Assembly (NCBI RefSeq): GCF_008710285.1
Contig: NZ_VYQF01000001.1
Coordinates: forward strand, 1,435,501-1,499,500
DNA length: 64,000 nt
Source: Ginsengibacter hankyongi
GTDB lineage: Bacteria > Bacteroidota > Bacteroidia > Chitinophagales > Chitinophagaceae
Direction: 5' to 3'
Below are positions 25,643 to 34,320 of this stretch, piece after piece. A program made the position numbers and the translations under genes. Within the stretch, counting starts at the first letter, position 1, and the number at the start of each line of letters is the position of its first letter. The notes beneath the pieces were generated by a model, which saw only the letters and a program-made list of their open reading frames with translations, ran no database searches and was not told the DNA's origin.

Positions 25643-27061
25643 ATGGAATCATCGAATCCTAAAGAGGAATATTTTCAGCATACTATAAAAGAAGAAGTCG
25701 TTATTTCAGGTGCCGGTATTCACACGGGGCAGTCTGTAACAATGCGCATAAAGCCTGCAGCAGCTAATACCGGGATTAATTTTCAAAGAACAGACCTTCC
25801 GGGCAAACCAGTTGTAAAGGCTGATGTTGATAATGTAATAGAAACCAACCGTAGCACAACTATAGAAAGTAACGGGGCAAGAGTGGGAACAATCGAGCAC
25901 CTGATGGCAGCTCTTACCGGGATGCTTATTGATAACGTGCTTATAGAAATTGATGGGGAAGAAGTACCTATTCTTGATGGTAGCTCACAGCTTTTCATTG
26001 AATATCTGTCCGAAGCAGGTATTCAAAAACAAAACGCACAAAAAATCTATTATAACATTCAGCATAACATAAATTTTGTTGATGATGACAAAAAAGTAGA
26101 GATGGTAGCGTTACCTTATGATGGATACCGCATCAATACTCTTATCGATTTTAATTCACCGGTTTTGGGGACACAACATGCCGATCTAAAAAATATCGGA
26201 GATTTCAAAAAAGAAATTGCGCCCAGCAGAACTTTTTGTTTTTTTCATGAACTCGAACTTCTTATTGCCAATGACCTTATAAAAGGTGGCGATATTAATA
26301 ATGCAATAGTGGTGGTTGACAAACCAGTAACTGGCGACCAGGTTGATCGCATATCGAAAATATTTCATAAAAACGATGTAAAGGTTAGTGAAGCCGGCAT
26401 CTTAAACAATCTTACTTTGCGTTTTCCCAATGAACCCGCAAGGCATAAGTTGCTCGATGTTGTTGGCGACCTGGCTCTCGTTGGCTATCCGTTTAAGGCA
26501 CACATTATCGCAAACAGGCCCGGTCATTCTTCAAATATTAAGTTTGCTAAAAAAATAAAAGAACATATAAAGAAGTATAAGCATAGGCAGGATATTCCCA
26601 AATACGATCCCAATCTGCCACCGTTACTTGACATCCAGGAAATAGAAAGAACTCTTCCACACAGGTATCCTTTTTTAATGGTTGATAAAATAATTGAACT
26701 CACCGAAACTCATGTGGTCGCAATAAAAAATGTAACTTATAATGAGCCTTTTTTCCAGGGACATTTTCCCGGCAATTCTGTAATGCCTGGTGTATTGCTG
26801 GCAGAAGCTCTTGCACAGGCAGGAGGATTTATAGCAATTCCCAGGAATTCTCCTGATAAATATGATACTTATTTTCTTAAAATTGATAATTGCAAATTCA
26901 AACAAAAAGTAGTTCCCGGTGATACACTAATTTTAAAAATGGAATTACTACATCCGATAAGAAGAGGGATTTGCGAAATGAGAGGAACAGTATATGTTGG
27001 AGATAAAGTAGTTACTGAAGCCATTTTAATTGCTCAAATAGTAAAAAGACCCAAAGCCTGA
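25643..27061 (+). CDS. lpxC/fabZ: Bifunctional LpxC deacetylase / FabZ dehydratase
   Basis: 472 aa fusion. Residues about 10-310 are LpxC: GAGIHTGQSVTMRIKPA, Zn-ligand His86 in GTIEHLMAAL, DGSSQLF, and the NEPARHKLLDVVGDLAL segment that supplies the remaining Zn and catalytic residues. Residues about 325-472 are FabZ: PHRYPFLMVDKI with the active His, then FQGHFPGNSVMPGVLLAEAL with the catalytic Glu. LpxC commits UDP-GlcNAc to lipid A; FabZ dehydrates hydroxyacyl-ACP and competes for the same precursor. The fusion is a known Bacteroidota trait and fixes their ratio. lpxA starts 3 nt after the stop. Confidence 0.97.
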   Translation: MESSNPKEEYFQHTIKEEVVISGAGIHTGQSVTMRIKPAAANTGINFQRTDLPGKPVVKADVDNVIETNRSTTIESNGARVGTIEHLMAALTGMLIDNVLIEIDGEEVPILDGSSQLFIEYLSEAGIQKQNAQKIYYNIQHNINFVDDDKKVEMVALPYDGYRINTLIDFNSPVLGTQHADLKNIGDFKKEIAPSRTFCFFHELELLIANDLIKGGDINNAIVVVDKPVTGDQVDRISKIFHKNDVKVSEAGILNNLTLRFPNEPARHKLLDVVGDLALVGYPFKAHIIANRPGHSSNIKFAKKIKEHIKKYKHRQDIPKYDPNLPPLLDIQEIERTLPHRYPFLMVDKIIELTETHVVAIKNVTYNEPFFQGHFPGNSVMPGVLLAEALAQAGGFIAIPRNSPDKYDTYFLKIDNCKFKQKVVPGDTLILKMELLHPIRRGICEMRGTVYVGDKVVTEAILIAQIVKRPKA

Positions 27062-27064
27062 TTT

Positions 27065-27862
27065 ATGATTAGTCCTCTTGCTCATATTCATCCTGCAGCG
27101 CAGATAGGTAATAATGTAAAGATTGATCCTTTTGTAGTTATAGAAGAAGGAGTGGCAATTGGTGAAGGTACCCACATAATGGCTCATGCAGTTATTATGA
27201 AAAATACTATTGTAGGAAAATCATGTAGTATTTTTCCCGGAGCTGTTCTGGGCGCTATTCCGCAAGACTTAAAATTTGACGGAGAAGAAACATTTGTTGA
27301 AATTGGAGACAATACAACCATCAGGGAATGTGTAACTGTAAATCGCGGTACAAAAGATAAATGGAAAACCAAGGTTGGCAGTAATTGTTTATTGATGGCC
27401 TATTGCCATATAGCTCACGATTGCGTTTTGGGAGATCATGTGATCATCGCTAACTCTGTACAACTCGCTGGCCACGTAGAAATAGGAGACTATGCTATAA
27501 TTGGTGGTATGGCGGCCGCAATTCAATTTTCAAAAATAGGTGCCCATTGTTACATCGCAGGCGGCACTGAAGTAATAAAAGACGTTCCACCTTATATTAA
27601 AGCAGGGCGTTCACCACTAAGTTACGTTGGCGTAAATTCTGTTGGGCTACAAAGGAGAGGGTTTAATTCAGAAAAAATAAACAGCATACTTGAAATTTAT
27701 CGCAACATTTATATGCGTGGATTAAATATTACTCAGGCAACTGAGTTTATCGAAAAAGAACTACCGGATTCGGAGGAAAAGACCGAAATTTTGAAATTTA
27801 TAAGAGACAGTAAACGAGGCATCCTAAAAGTGTCTTCGAAAGAAATTATTGATGAAAATTAG
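27065..27862 (+). CDS. lpxA: UDP-N-acetylglucosamine acyltransferase
   Basis: 265 aa. LpxA transfers a 3-hydroxyacyl chain from ACP to UDP-GlcNAc, the first lipid A step. The left-handed beta-helix repeats run from residue 5 to about 185 (IGNNVKIDPFVVIEEGVAIG), with catalytic His in CHIAHDCVLGDHV, and a C-terminal helical bundle (about 195-265, RRGFNSEKINSILEIYRNIY). The gene order lpxD, lpxC-fabZ, lpxA is unbroken. The stop overlaps the start of the ABC ATPase gene by 11 nt, so those two are translationally coupled. Confidence 0.97.
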   Translation: MISPLAHIHPAAQIGNNVKIDPFVVIEEGVAIGEGTHIMAHAVIMKNTIVGKSCSIFPGAVLGAIPQDLKFDGEETFVEIGDNTTIRECVTVNRGTKDKWKTKVGSNCLLMAYCHIAHDCVLGDHVIIANSVQLAGHVEIGDYAIIGGMAAAIQFSKIGAHCYIAGGTEVIKDVPPYIKAGRSPLSYVGVNSVGLQRRGFNSEKINSILEIYRNIYMRGLNITQATEFIEKELPDSEEKTEILKFIRDSKRGILKVSSKEIIDEN

Positions 27863-28469
27863 CCTGAACAATCTCGGCAAGCGCTATAACAGGGACTGGA
27901 TTTTCCGCAATCTTAGTTTTCAATTTGATAATAACAAACATTATGCAATTACCGGACCTAACGGTTCAGGTAAATCAACATTGCTTCAGATTATTGGCGG
28001 TTCAACTATTCATAATGAAGGAGAAATATTCTACCAGCAATCCGATAAAAATATTAAACCGGAAAAAATATTTAAAAAAATTTCTTTTGCTGCGCCTTAC
28101 CTTGAAGTAGTAGAAGAAATGACGCTTACAGAGTTCTTCACCTTCCACCAAAAGATGAAAGGATGCATTTCTTCAATTGATACAAAGGAAATTATTTTTG
28201 CCCTCGGCCTTGAAAAATCTTCGCATAAGCAAATACGTTATTACAGCAGCGGAATGAAACAAAGAGTAAAACTTGCCCAGGCAATTTTTAGCGATGTAGC
28301 TGCAGTATTATTGGATGAACCACTTACTAACCTGGATAATGAAGGAATTTTATTGTATCATTCGCTGATAAAAAATTATTGCAATAATCGCCTGGTAATT
28401 GTTAGCAGCAATGACAAAAATGAATACAGCTTTTGTGAAGAAACGATCGATATGCTAAGTTATAAATAG
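27852..28469 (+). CDS. ABC transporter ATP-binding protein
   Basis: 205 aa from the ATG at 27852 (a TTG directly upstream is possible). Single nucleotide-binding domain: Walker A GPNGSGKST near residue 37, Q-loop region, signature YYSSGMKQRVKLAQ near 130, Walker B AVLLDEPLTNLD near 152. No membrane segments. It lacks its own permease gene here; the partner must be elsewhere or the protein works with another transporter. It overlaps lpxA, and this lpx-ABC arrangement is common in Bacteroidota, so a link to lipid A or envelope export is tempting but unproven. Confidence 0.92.
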   Translation: MKISLNNLGKRYNRDWIFRNLSFQFDNNKHYAITGPNGSGKSTLLQIIGGSTIHNEGEIFYQQSDKNIKPEKIFKKISFAAPYLEVVEEMTLTEFFTFHQKMKGCISSIDTKEIIFALGLEKSSHKQIRYYSSGMKQRVKLAQAIFSDVAAVLLDEPLTNLDNEGILLYHSLIKNYCNNRLVIVSSNDKNEYSFCEETIDMLSYK

Positions 28470-28470
28470 C

Positions 28471-29685
28471 TTACCTGCTGCTGGCAATCAATAAATTCAA
28501 GTCAGTAAATTTCAAATCAAAACGTTCACTGAGTTGAAAATTGGTAAGTGCTCCCCTGAATAAATATATTCCACTCCTGATATTTATTTTATACCAAACC
28601 AGGTTTTCAACTCCGCCTTCATCAGCCATTTCCAACAACAATGTCATTAAAACATTGCTTATAGATTGTGAAGCTGTGCGTGCAAAACCGCTTGGAATAT
28701 TTGGAACACAATAATGAATTACGTCATATTTTCTAAATACAGGATCTTTATGAGAAGTAATAGACGAAGTCTCGAAACAGCCGCCATGATCAATACATAC
28801 ATCTACAATTACACTCCCCGGGCGCATTCTGCTTACCATTTCTTCAGTAACAACAAGAGGTGTCCGTCCTCCGTAAGAAGATAAAGCGCCCACCGCAACA
28901 TCGCAGGTTTTCAATTGCTTTGCCAAAATTCCAGGTTCTATAACGGAAGTATATAAGCGCACTCCTATATTATTTTGCAATCGTTTTAAACGATAAATAC
29001 TATTGTCAAAAACCTTTACACTTGCTCCCATTGCCAGCGCTGTTCGTGCAGCCTGCTCTCCTACAATACCTGCACCTATAATAATAACTTTGGTTGGAGG
29101 GATACCCGAAATTCCGCCAACAAGCACTCCTTTACCATTATTTGCATTGCTAAGGTATTGGCCGGCGATCAACATAACTGCGCTGCCCGCAATTTCACTC
29201 ATGCTACGAACAATTGGGTTGTGGCCACTGTCATCTTTTAAATTCTCAAAGCTTAAGGCAGTAATTTTTTTGTTCATCATCTCTGCAAGAATATGCTGTT
29301 TCATCGCTGCGAGATGGATTGGAGATATTATAAACTGATGAGGCTTTAACAAGTTCAGTTCATCTTCGCCAACAGGTGCACTTTTTACAAGGATATCGCA
29401 TTCAAAAACCTCCTTTTTGCTTTTAGCAATTTTAGCTCCTGCTTCGCTATAATCCCTGTCTGAGTAACTGGCTCCTTCCCCTGCTTTACTTTCCATAACA
29501 ACGCGATGGCCATTGGCAACCAATACACTTACTGCTTCGGGAGTAAGCGCAATTCGGTTTTCCTGGAACGAAGTTTCTTTAGGAATACCTATAAATAATT
29601 CAACTCCTTTCGGCTTCACATCCAGCGTCTCTTCCAGGGTTTCATATTTAAAGGAGGGTGAAACAAAAGGTTTTGATGTTGCCAT
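28471..29685 (-). CDS. ald: Alanine dehydrogenase/transhydrogenase-like protein
   Basis: 404 aa. Family signatures: IGIPKETSFQENRIALTPEA near the N-terminus (about 32-50), ESKAGEGASYSDRDYSEAGA, and the NAD-binding Rossmann motif IIGAGIVGEQAARTALAMGA at about 200. Ald interconverts L-alanine and pyruvate with NAD. In Bacteroidota this roughly 400-aa version, with a 30-residue N-terminal extension, is more distant from Bacillus Ald, so a related substrate cannot be excluded. It ends 2 nt from the stop of the convergent ABC gene, and tsaE lies 37 nt upstream on the same strand. Confidence 0.87.
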   Translation of the reverse strand: MATSKPFVSPSFKYETLEETLDVKPKGVELFIGIPKETSFQENRIALTPEAVSVLVANGHRVVMESKAGEGASYSDRDYSEAGAKIAKSKKEVFECDILVKSAPVGEDELNLLKPHQFIISPIHLAAMKQHILAEMMNKKITALSFENLKDDSGHNPIVRSMSEIAGSAVMLIAGQYLSNANNGKGVLVGGISGIPPTKVIIIGAGIVGEQAARTALAMGASVKVFDNSIYRLKRLQNNIGVRLYTSVIEPGILAKQLKTCDVAVGALSSYGGRTPLVVTEEMVSRMRPGSVIVDVCIDHGGCFETSSITSHKDPVFRKYDVIHYCVPNIPSGFARTASQSISNVLMTLLLEMADEGGVENLVWYKINIRSGIYLFRGALTNFQLSERFDLKFTDLNLLIASSR

Positions 29686-29722
29686 TTTTGATTTCTATTA
29701 AAGAGAATATAAAAATAATTTT

Positions 29723-30139
29723 TTATTGGGGAAGTTGAACAATCAATTTTCTAACGCTATTAGAAACTGTTTTTAACGATGCATAAACAGTTTCGCCGGG
29801 AAATAGTGACATCGCTTTCTCAGGCCATTCAACCAGGCATAAATTTTTACTCTGCAAACAGTCTTCTATTCCTGCTTCAATAGCTTCTTCAATACTTTTA
29901 ATGCGGTAAAGATCCATGTGGTAAATAATGATGCTGTCAGAATAATATTCCTGGATTATAGAGTACGTAGGACTTGTAACGCTTTCATTTACCCCAAGTT
30001 GTTTGCATATTGCATTAATAAGTGTGGTTTTGCCTGCACCCAGTTCCCCGCTAAATGCTATTATTTTATATTTATCAAATAAAGAAATAAAATTGTTTGC
30101 AATGGTTTGAATATTATTAAGATCAAAAATAAATTCCAT
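29723..30139 (-). CDS. tsaE: TsaE, tRNA threonylcarbamoyladenosine ATPase
   Basis: 138 aa from the ATG at 30139. P-loop GELGAGKTTL at 31-40, then SPTYSIIQEY (about 57) and HMDLYRIKSIEEA (about 77), and the WPEKA motif. TsaE is the ATPase that drives turnover of TsaB-TsaD in making t6A at position 37 of ANN-decoding tRNAs. It is followed by ald. A TACTTTTG box touches the ATG on its 5' side with no space, so the box is either fortuitous or the start of transcription is unusually close. Confidence 0.94.
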   Translation of the reverse strand: MEFIFDLNNIQTIANNFISLFDKYKIIAFSGELGAGKTTLINAICKQLGVNESVTSPTYSIIQEYYSDSIIIYHMDLYRIKSIEEAIEAGIEDCLQSKNLCLVEWPEKAMSLFPGETVYASLKTVSNSVRKLIVQLPQ

Positions 30140-30280
30140 CAAAAGTATTTTTGTAAAAATAATACTTAAGAAGAGAGCGATTTTTTAAAAATGCAATCAA
30201 TTTTAAATCTCCTTTATTTTCGACTGTATTTTTATAATATTAAATAAGTTACAAATCCTCAATATAGATTATAATAGTGT

Positions 30281-32194
30281 ATGGAAAATGCGGTTGAAAT
30301 TTTGAATAGATATTGGGGTTACGATACTTTCAGGCCTTTGCAGGATGAAATTATTAATTCGATCCTTACAGGACACGATACACTTGCATTAATGCCTACC
30401 GGTGGTGGAAAATCAATTTGTTTCCAGGTGCCCGCGATGATGAAGGAAGGATTGTGTTTGGTTATAAGTCCGCTGATCGCCTTAATGAAAGACCAGGTTG
30501 CAAACCTTAAACAAAAGGGTATTCCGGCGCTTTCAATTTACTCCGGGATGAGCTACGTAGAAGTTGTAAAAACACTTAAAAATGCGGCATATGGAAACTT
30601 TAAATTTTTATTTGTTTCACCGGAAAGGCTGGAAACAGAATTATTTCTTGAATATTTTTCTTCAATAAACATTAACCTAGTTGCGGTTGATGAAGCACAT
30701 TGCGTTTCCCAATGGGGATATGATTTCAGGCCACCTTATCTTCGTATAGCAGCGATACGTGATTCATTAAGAAATGTTCCTGTTTTAGCGCTTACAGCGT
30801 CTGCAACAATTGAAGTGCAGAATGATATTTGCGACAAACTTAATTTTAAAAATAAATACAACAGGTTTCAGCAATCTTTTGAAAGAAGCAATCTTTCGTA
30901 TAGTGTTTTTAATCCTTCTTCAAAACAAAATAAATTAATTGAAATCTTAAAAAAGGTTAAGGGCAGTGGCATTGTTTATTGCAAGACCCGCAGAAGAACC
31001 CGGGAAATTGAAGAACTGCTTAATACAAATGGCATAAAGGCAAGCCATTACCACGCAGGTCTTTCTAATGATTTACGCAACATAAGGCAGGAAGAATGGA
31101 TCAATAATAAAACACGCATTATGGCTTGCACCAATGCTTTCGGAATGGGCATTGATAAACCAGACGTAAGAACAGTGATTCATTATGACGTGCCCGATGC
31201 TCTTGAAAATTATTACCAAGAAGCCGGACGGGCTGGAAGAGACGGCAAAAAGGCGTATGCAGTCTTACTTTTTAACCAACAGGAAATTAGTGATTTAAAA
31301 AAACAATCATCTATAAGATTTCCAGATATACCTACCATAAAAAATGTATATGCAGCTTTGGTTAATTATTTTCAATTGCCTTCAGGAAGTGGAGAAGACT
31401 TATCATTTGACTTTGATATAAATGACTTTGTAAAAAAATTTAACCTGAATGCCTTCACCGTAAATAATGTATTAAAAATTCTGGAGCAGGAAGAATTGAT
31501 AAGTTATAGCGATCAGTTTTTTTTACCATCAACGGTTGTTTTTACAACGGAAAAGGCGGAGTTGGAATTGTTTGAAAAAACATATCCGCAATACGATCCT
31601 GTGATAAAAGGGCTTCTCAGGTCTTATGAAGGAATATTTGATTATCCATCGCCCGTTAATGAAACCAAGCTTGCAAAATTTATCTCTTTAAAAAAAGAAA
31701 AGGTTATTGCAGATCTTATTGAAATAAAAAAAATGGGTATAATAGATTATACTCCTCAAAAAGAAAATCCACAAATAAAATTTCTTCAAAACAGGGTTAA
31801 TACATCTGACCTTATAATCAATCAACAAAATATTCTAAAAAGAAAAGACGCCTTTGAAAAAAGGCTACAAGCTATTTTAAAATATGTAAGAGAACAACAT
31901 TCGTGCAGAAGTAAAATGCTTGCCGCTTACTTTAATGATTTAGATGTGAAGCGTTGTGGAATTTGCGACAATTGCCTGCATGAAAAAAATCCCGCGATTT
32001 CAAAAGAAGAATTTGAAAAGATAAAAGAGGGAATCAAGAATTCGATCACAGAGAAACCTTCGAGCTCAAAAGAATTGCTGCGTCAAATGCATGGCTTTAA
32101 TCAAAATAAAATTCTTAAAGTTTTAAATTTTTTGCAGGAAGAAAATATAGTATCAATTACAGGGGATGGTTTTATTATAATGAAGCCCAATTAG
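30281..32194 (+). CDS. recQ: RecQ-family ATP-dependent DNA helicase
   Basis: 637 aa. Helicase core about 1-340: Walker A PTGGGKSICFQ at 40-50, DEAH box VDEAHCVSQWG near 135, YCKTRRRTREIEE, and GMGIDKPDVRTVIHYDVP with QEAGRAGRDG (motif VI). A zinc-binding region has Cys residues in SCRSKMLAAYF and RCGICDNC near 540-565, followed by a winged-helix-like tail (NKILKVLNFLQEENI). I see no HRDC domain, so this is the short Bacteroidota type. RecQ unwinds DNA 3' to 5' in recombination repair. Single gene, followed by a 417-nt gap. Confidence 0.94.
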   Translation: MENAVEILNRYWGYDTFRPLQDEIINSILTGHDTLALMPTGGGKSICFQVPAMMKEGLCLVISPLIALMKDQVANLKQKGIPALSIYSGMSYVEVVKTLKNAAYGNFKFLFVSPERLETELFLEYFSSININLVAVDEAHCVSQWGYDFRPPYLRIAAIRDSLRNVPVLALTASATIEVQNDICDKLNFKNKYNRFQQSFERSNLSYSVFNPSSKQNKLIEILKKVKGSGIVYCKTRRRTREIEELLNTNGIKASHYHAGLSNDLRNIRQEEWINNKTRIMACTNAFGMGIDKPDVRTVIHYDVPDALENYYQEAGRAGRDGKKAYAVLLFNQQEISDLKKQSSIRFPDIPTIKNVYAALVNYFQLPSGSGEDLSFDFDINDFVKKFNLNAFTVNNVLKILEQEELISYSDQFFLPSTVVFTTEKAELELFEKTYPQYDPVIKGLLRSYEGIFDYPSPVNETKLAKFISLKKEKVIADLIEIKKMGIIDYTPQKENPQIKFLQNRVNTSDLIINQQNILKRKDAFEKRLQAILKYVREQHSCRSKMLAAYFNDLDVKRCGICDNCLHEKNPAISKEEFEKIKEGIKNSITEKPSSSKELLRQMHGFNQNKILKVLNFLQEENIVSITGDGFIIMKPN

Positions 32195-32330
32195 CATTTA
32201 CAAAAAGAAGCGAGGTACAAATCTAATCCTACTCTTGAAATGTAATATTCACAAAAAAACACGCGAGCTTGCGATAATGATCTTTAATGAGAAAAAAGGT
32301 AGAAGCCTTATCCCCGCAGAGATGCCCTAT
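32195..32330. other. Gap after recQ, no gene seen
   Basis: 136 nt between the recQ stop and the minus-strand small-RNA terminator. No open frame of note and no clear plus-strand terminator with a T-run for recQ. Confidence 0.4.
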
Positions 32331-32333
32331 AAA

Positions 32334-32396
32334 ATAAAAAAGGGACCCAGATAGAAATCTAGTCCCGCTTTAAAATCCAATATCCTATGAAAAACC
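32334..32396 (-). ncRNA. Candidate small RNA, copy 2
   Basis: On the minus strand the core GGTTTTTCATAGG (starting 32396) through ATTGGATTTTAAA is identical to copy 1 at 3624. A hairpin follows: outer GGGAC (32366-32362) / GTCCC (32346-32342), a T/GG internal loop, inner AGAT/ATCT, and a TTCT loop, then a T-run TTTTTT at 32341-32336. Two stem pairs differ from copy 1 by compensated changes (G-C there, A-T here). A promoter with both boxes lies directly in front. The predicted length is about 63 nt. It runs from the HerA-like gene toward the 3' end of recQ. Target and function are unknown. Confidence 0.75.
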
Positions 32397-32400
32397 GAGA

Positions 32401-32431
32401 CGAAGATAGTATGGAAAATACTATTAAGCAA
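32401..32431 (-). promoter_or_regulatory. Promoter of small RNA copy 2
   Basis: Minus-strand TTG (32431-32429), 20 nt spacer, TATCTTCG (32408-32401), then 4 nt before the conserved core. Both elements and their spacing fit the Bacteroidetes primary-sigma promoter (TTTG and TAnnTTTG). Confidence 0.65.
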
Positions 32432-32558
32432 GATTTTTTAAGAGTATTTTTTAAAAATAAGGGTTTCTACTTTATAAACTTATTTAATGGTAGTTTTTGT
32501 TGAGTACTAGGCCAATACGAAATGATTTACTTAAATACGTTTAAATAAACCGTTAGGA

Positions 32559-32593
32559 GGTTGCATGGCCCTGCGACCTTGTTCTTATGCAAC
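32559..32593. repeat. Alternative hairpins downstream of the HerA-like gene
   Basis: GTTGCAT (32560-32566) can pair with ATGCAAC (32587-32593), a perfect 7-bp stem, or GGTTGCA (32559-32565) can pair with TGCGACC (32572-32578) with one mismatch. The two stems share the left arm and exclude each other. They lie 18 to 52 nt after the minus-strand stop at 32612. No T-run follows on either strand. Confidence 0.5.
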
Positions 32594-32611
32594 TCGGGTT
32601 TAAATCTCCAA

Positions 32612-34162
32612 TTAAAACCAACTTTTTGATGAGCTTCTGGTTCGTCCGCCAAGGCCCAGGGAACCCAATAAACTTCTGACAATTGTTGTCCCGGCTGTTC
32701 TCATCATGCTTTTTACTATTGTATTATTGGCCACTTTCTCCAAGGTGCTTTCTTCAGGCTTAGCTTGTTTCAATGAAGCAGTAGCATTAGCCTGGGTATT
32801 CGCAGCGGCCTGCTGTAATTTAGCCGTTAGCATTTCGTAGGCGCTACTGGTATTAATTACCTGGTTGTATTTTGCCACTAACTTGGAATGATTCACTATA
32901 CCATCAATTTCCGCGTCTGTGAGCACATCCATTCTACTTCTAGGTGTACACATCATTACATGCGCCAAGGGTGTAGGAATTCCTTTTTCATTTAAAATTG
33001 TAACTAACGCTTCACCAATTCCCAACTGGGTAATCAGGTCTTCCGTTTTATAAAAAGTTGTCTCAGGATAATTTTGAGCAGTTTGTTTTATTACGGTTCT
33101 GTCCGCTGCCGTAAAGGCTCTTAAAGCATGTTGTATTTTTAAGCCTAACTGGCCCAGCACACTCGCAGGTACATCCATTGGGTTCTGCGTACAAAAATAG
33201 ATTCCTATTCCTTTGGACCGTATCAACTTAATGATCGTATCAATTTCTTCCAGCAAAGCTTTACTGGCTTCCTGGAAAATAAGATGTGCTTCATCAATGA
33301 AAATAATGAGCTTGGGTTTATCAAGATCACCTTCTTCAGGGCAAACGGCATATAGCTCGGCAAGCATTTGCAGCATAAAGGTTGAAAACAACTTAGGCCT
33401 GTCCTGAAGATCAGTCACCCTTAAAACACTAATCATACCGCGGCCATCATCGCTAATGCGCATTAAATCTTCTACTTCAAAACTTTTCTCTCCAAAAAAA
33501 ACATCAGCTCCCTGTTGTTGCAATTCAATCACTTTGCGTAAAATTGTTCCGGTAGATGTTGTTGAAATATTTCCATATGTAGCCTGCAATTCTGCTTTTC
33601 CTTCGTTGCCTACATATTGCAACACTTTAATAAAATCTTTCAAATCTAGTAGTGGAAGTTTATGGTCATCGCAATACTTAAATATCATGGCAACCACACC
33701 ACCTTGCGTGTCGTTCAATCCTAAAATTTTAGTAAGAAGTACCGGGCCAAATTCAGAAACTGTAGCTCTTAGCCTTACGCCTTTTTGCTGACTTAGCGTT
33801 AGTAAGTCAACAGGAAAAGTACAGGGCTTATATTCCATCTTTAAGCTTTGATAACGTGCTGTAATTTTATCATTGATGGTTCCGGCAGCAGCAATCCCGC
33901 TTAGATCTCCCTTAATATCCATCAATAACACAGGAACACTTGCATCACTTAACCCTTCTGCAATCATTTGGAAAGATTTTGTCTTTCCACCACCTGTTGC
34001 ACCCGCTACAAGCCCATGCCGATTCATTGTTTTCAGTGGCAGAAATATTTCCGCTTCCGGTATAACCTCACCATCAAGCATAGCCGCACCAATTTTTATA
34101 GTTTCCCCTTTAAACGTGTACCCGTTTTTAATCGCGGTAATAAATGCATCTTTATTTGACAT
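32612..34162 (-). CDS. HerA-like/DUF853 ATPase
   Basis: 516 aa from the ATG at 34162; a 38-codon upstream extension is hydrophobic and unlike the family. Walker A GATGGGKTKS at 54-63, LLMDIKGDLSG (about 85), Walker B LIIFIDEAHLIF near 290, and sensor-like CTQNPMDVP near 330. This is the DUF853 (YjgR-like) branch of the HerA/FtsK superfamily, a hexameric ATPase whose role in bacteria is unknown; archaeal HerA works with NurA in end resection. No NurA gene is beside it. An Ala/Gln-rich stretch (about 460-480) precedes a basic tail. A minus-strand transcript ends either at the hairpins near 32560 or at the terminator near 32340. Confidence 0.9.
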   Translation of the reverse strand: MSNKDAFITAIKNGYTFKGETIKIGAAMLDGEVIPEAEIFLPLKTMNRHGLVAGATGGGKTKSFQMIAEGLSDASVPVLLMDIKGDLSGIAAAGTINDKITARYQSLKMEYKPCTFPVDLLTLSQQKGVRLRATVSEFGPVLLTKILGLNDTQGGVVAMIFKYCDDHKLPLLDLKDFIKVLQYVGNEGKAELQATYGNISTTSTGTILRKVIELQQQGADVFFGEKSFEVEDLMRISDDGRGMISVLRVTDLQDRPKLFSTFMLQMLAELYAVCPEEGDLDKPKLIIFIDEAHLIFQEASKALLEEIDTIIKLIRSKGIGIYFCTQNPMDVPASVLGQLGLKIQHALRAFTAADRTVIKQTAQNYPETTFYKTEDLITQLGIGEALVTILNEKGIPTPLAHVMMCTPRSRMDVLTDAEIDGIVNHSKLVAKYNQVINTSSAYEMLTAKLQQAAANTQANATASLKQAKPEESTLEKVANNTIVKSMMRTAGTTIVRSLLGSLGLGGRTRSSSKSWF

Positions 34163-34320
34163 TTGATAATCTTTTTTGAAAGTTACAAACTCAAAATGAA
34201 AATGATAAGAATGTTTTAACTTTTTAAGTAACCAATTTGCTGTAATTAGCAGTCGTATATAAATTATGTAAATCAATTTAACAAAAACTAAATACCTTTA
34301 TTAAGAATAAAAAAATGATT

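Noticed and set aside
30139-30150. TACTTTTG box directly before tsaE as a promoter
   Set aside because: It touches the ATG with no spacing, so transcription would start inside the gene. It is recorded as a warning that box matches can be fortuitous.
32391-32505. Plus-strand 38-codon frame starting ATGAAAAACCGAGACGAAG near the small RNA copy 2
   Set aside because: It is complementary to the small-RNA core and promoter, and the Lys/Phe/Asn composition is typical of chance A/T frames.
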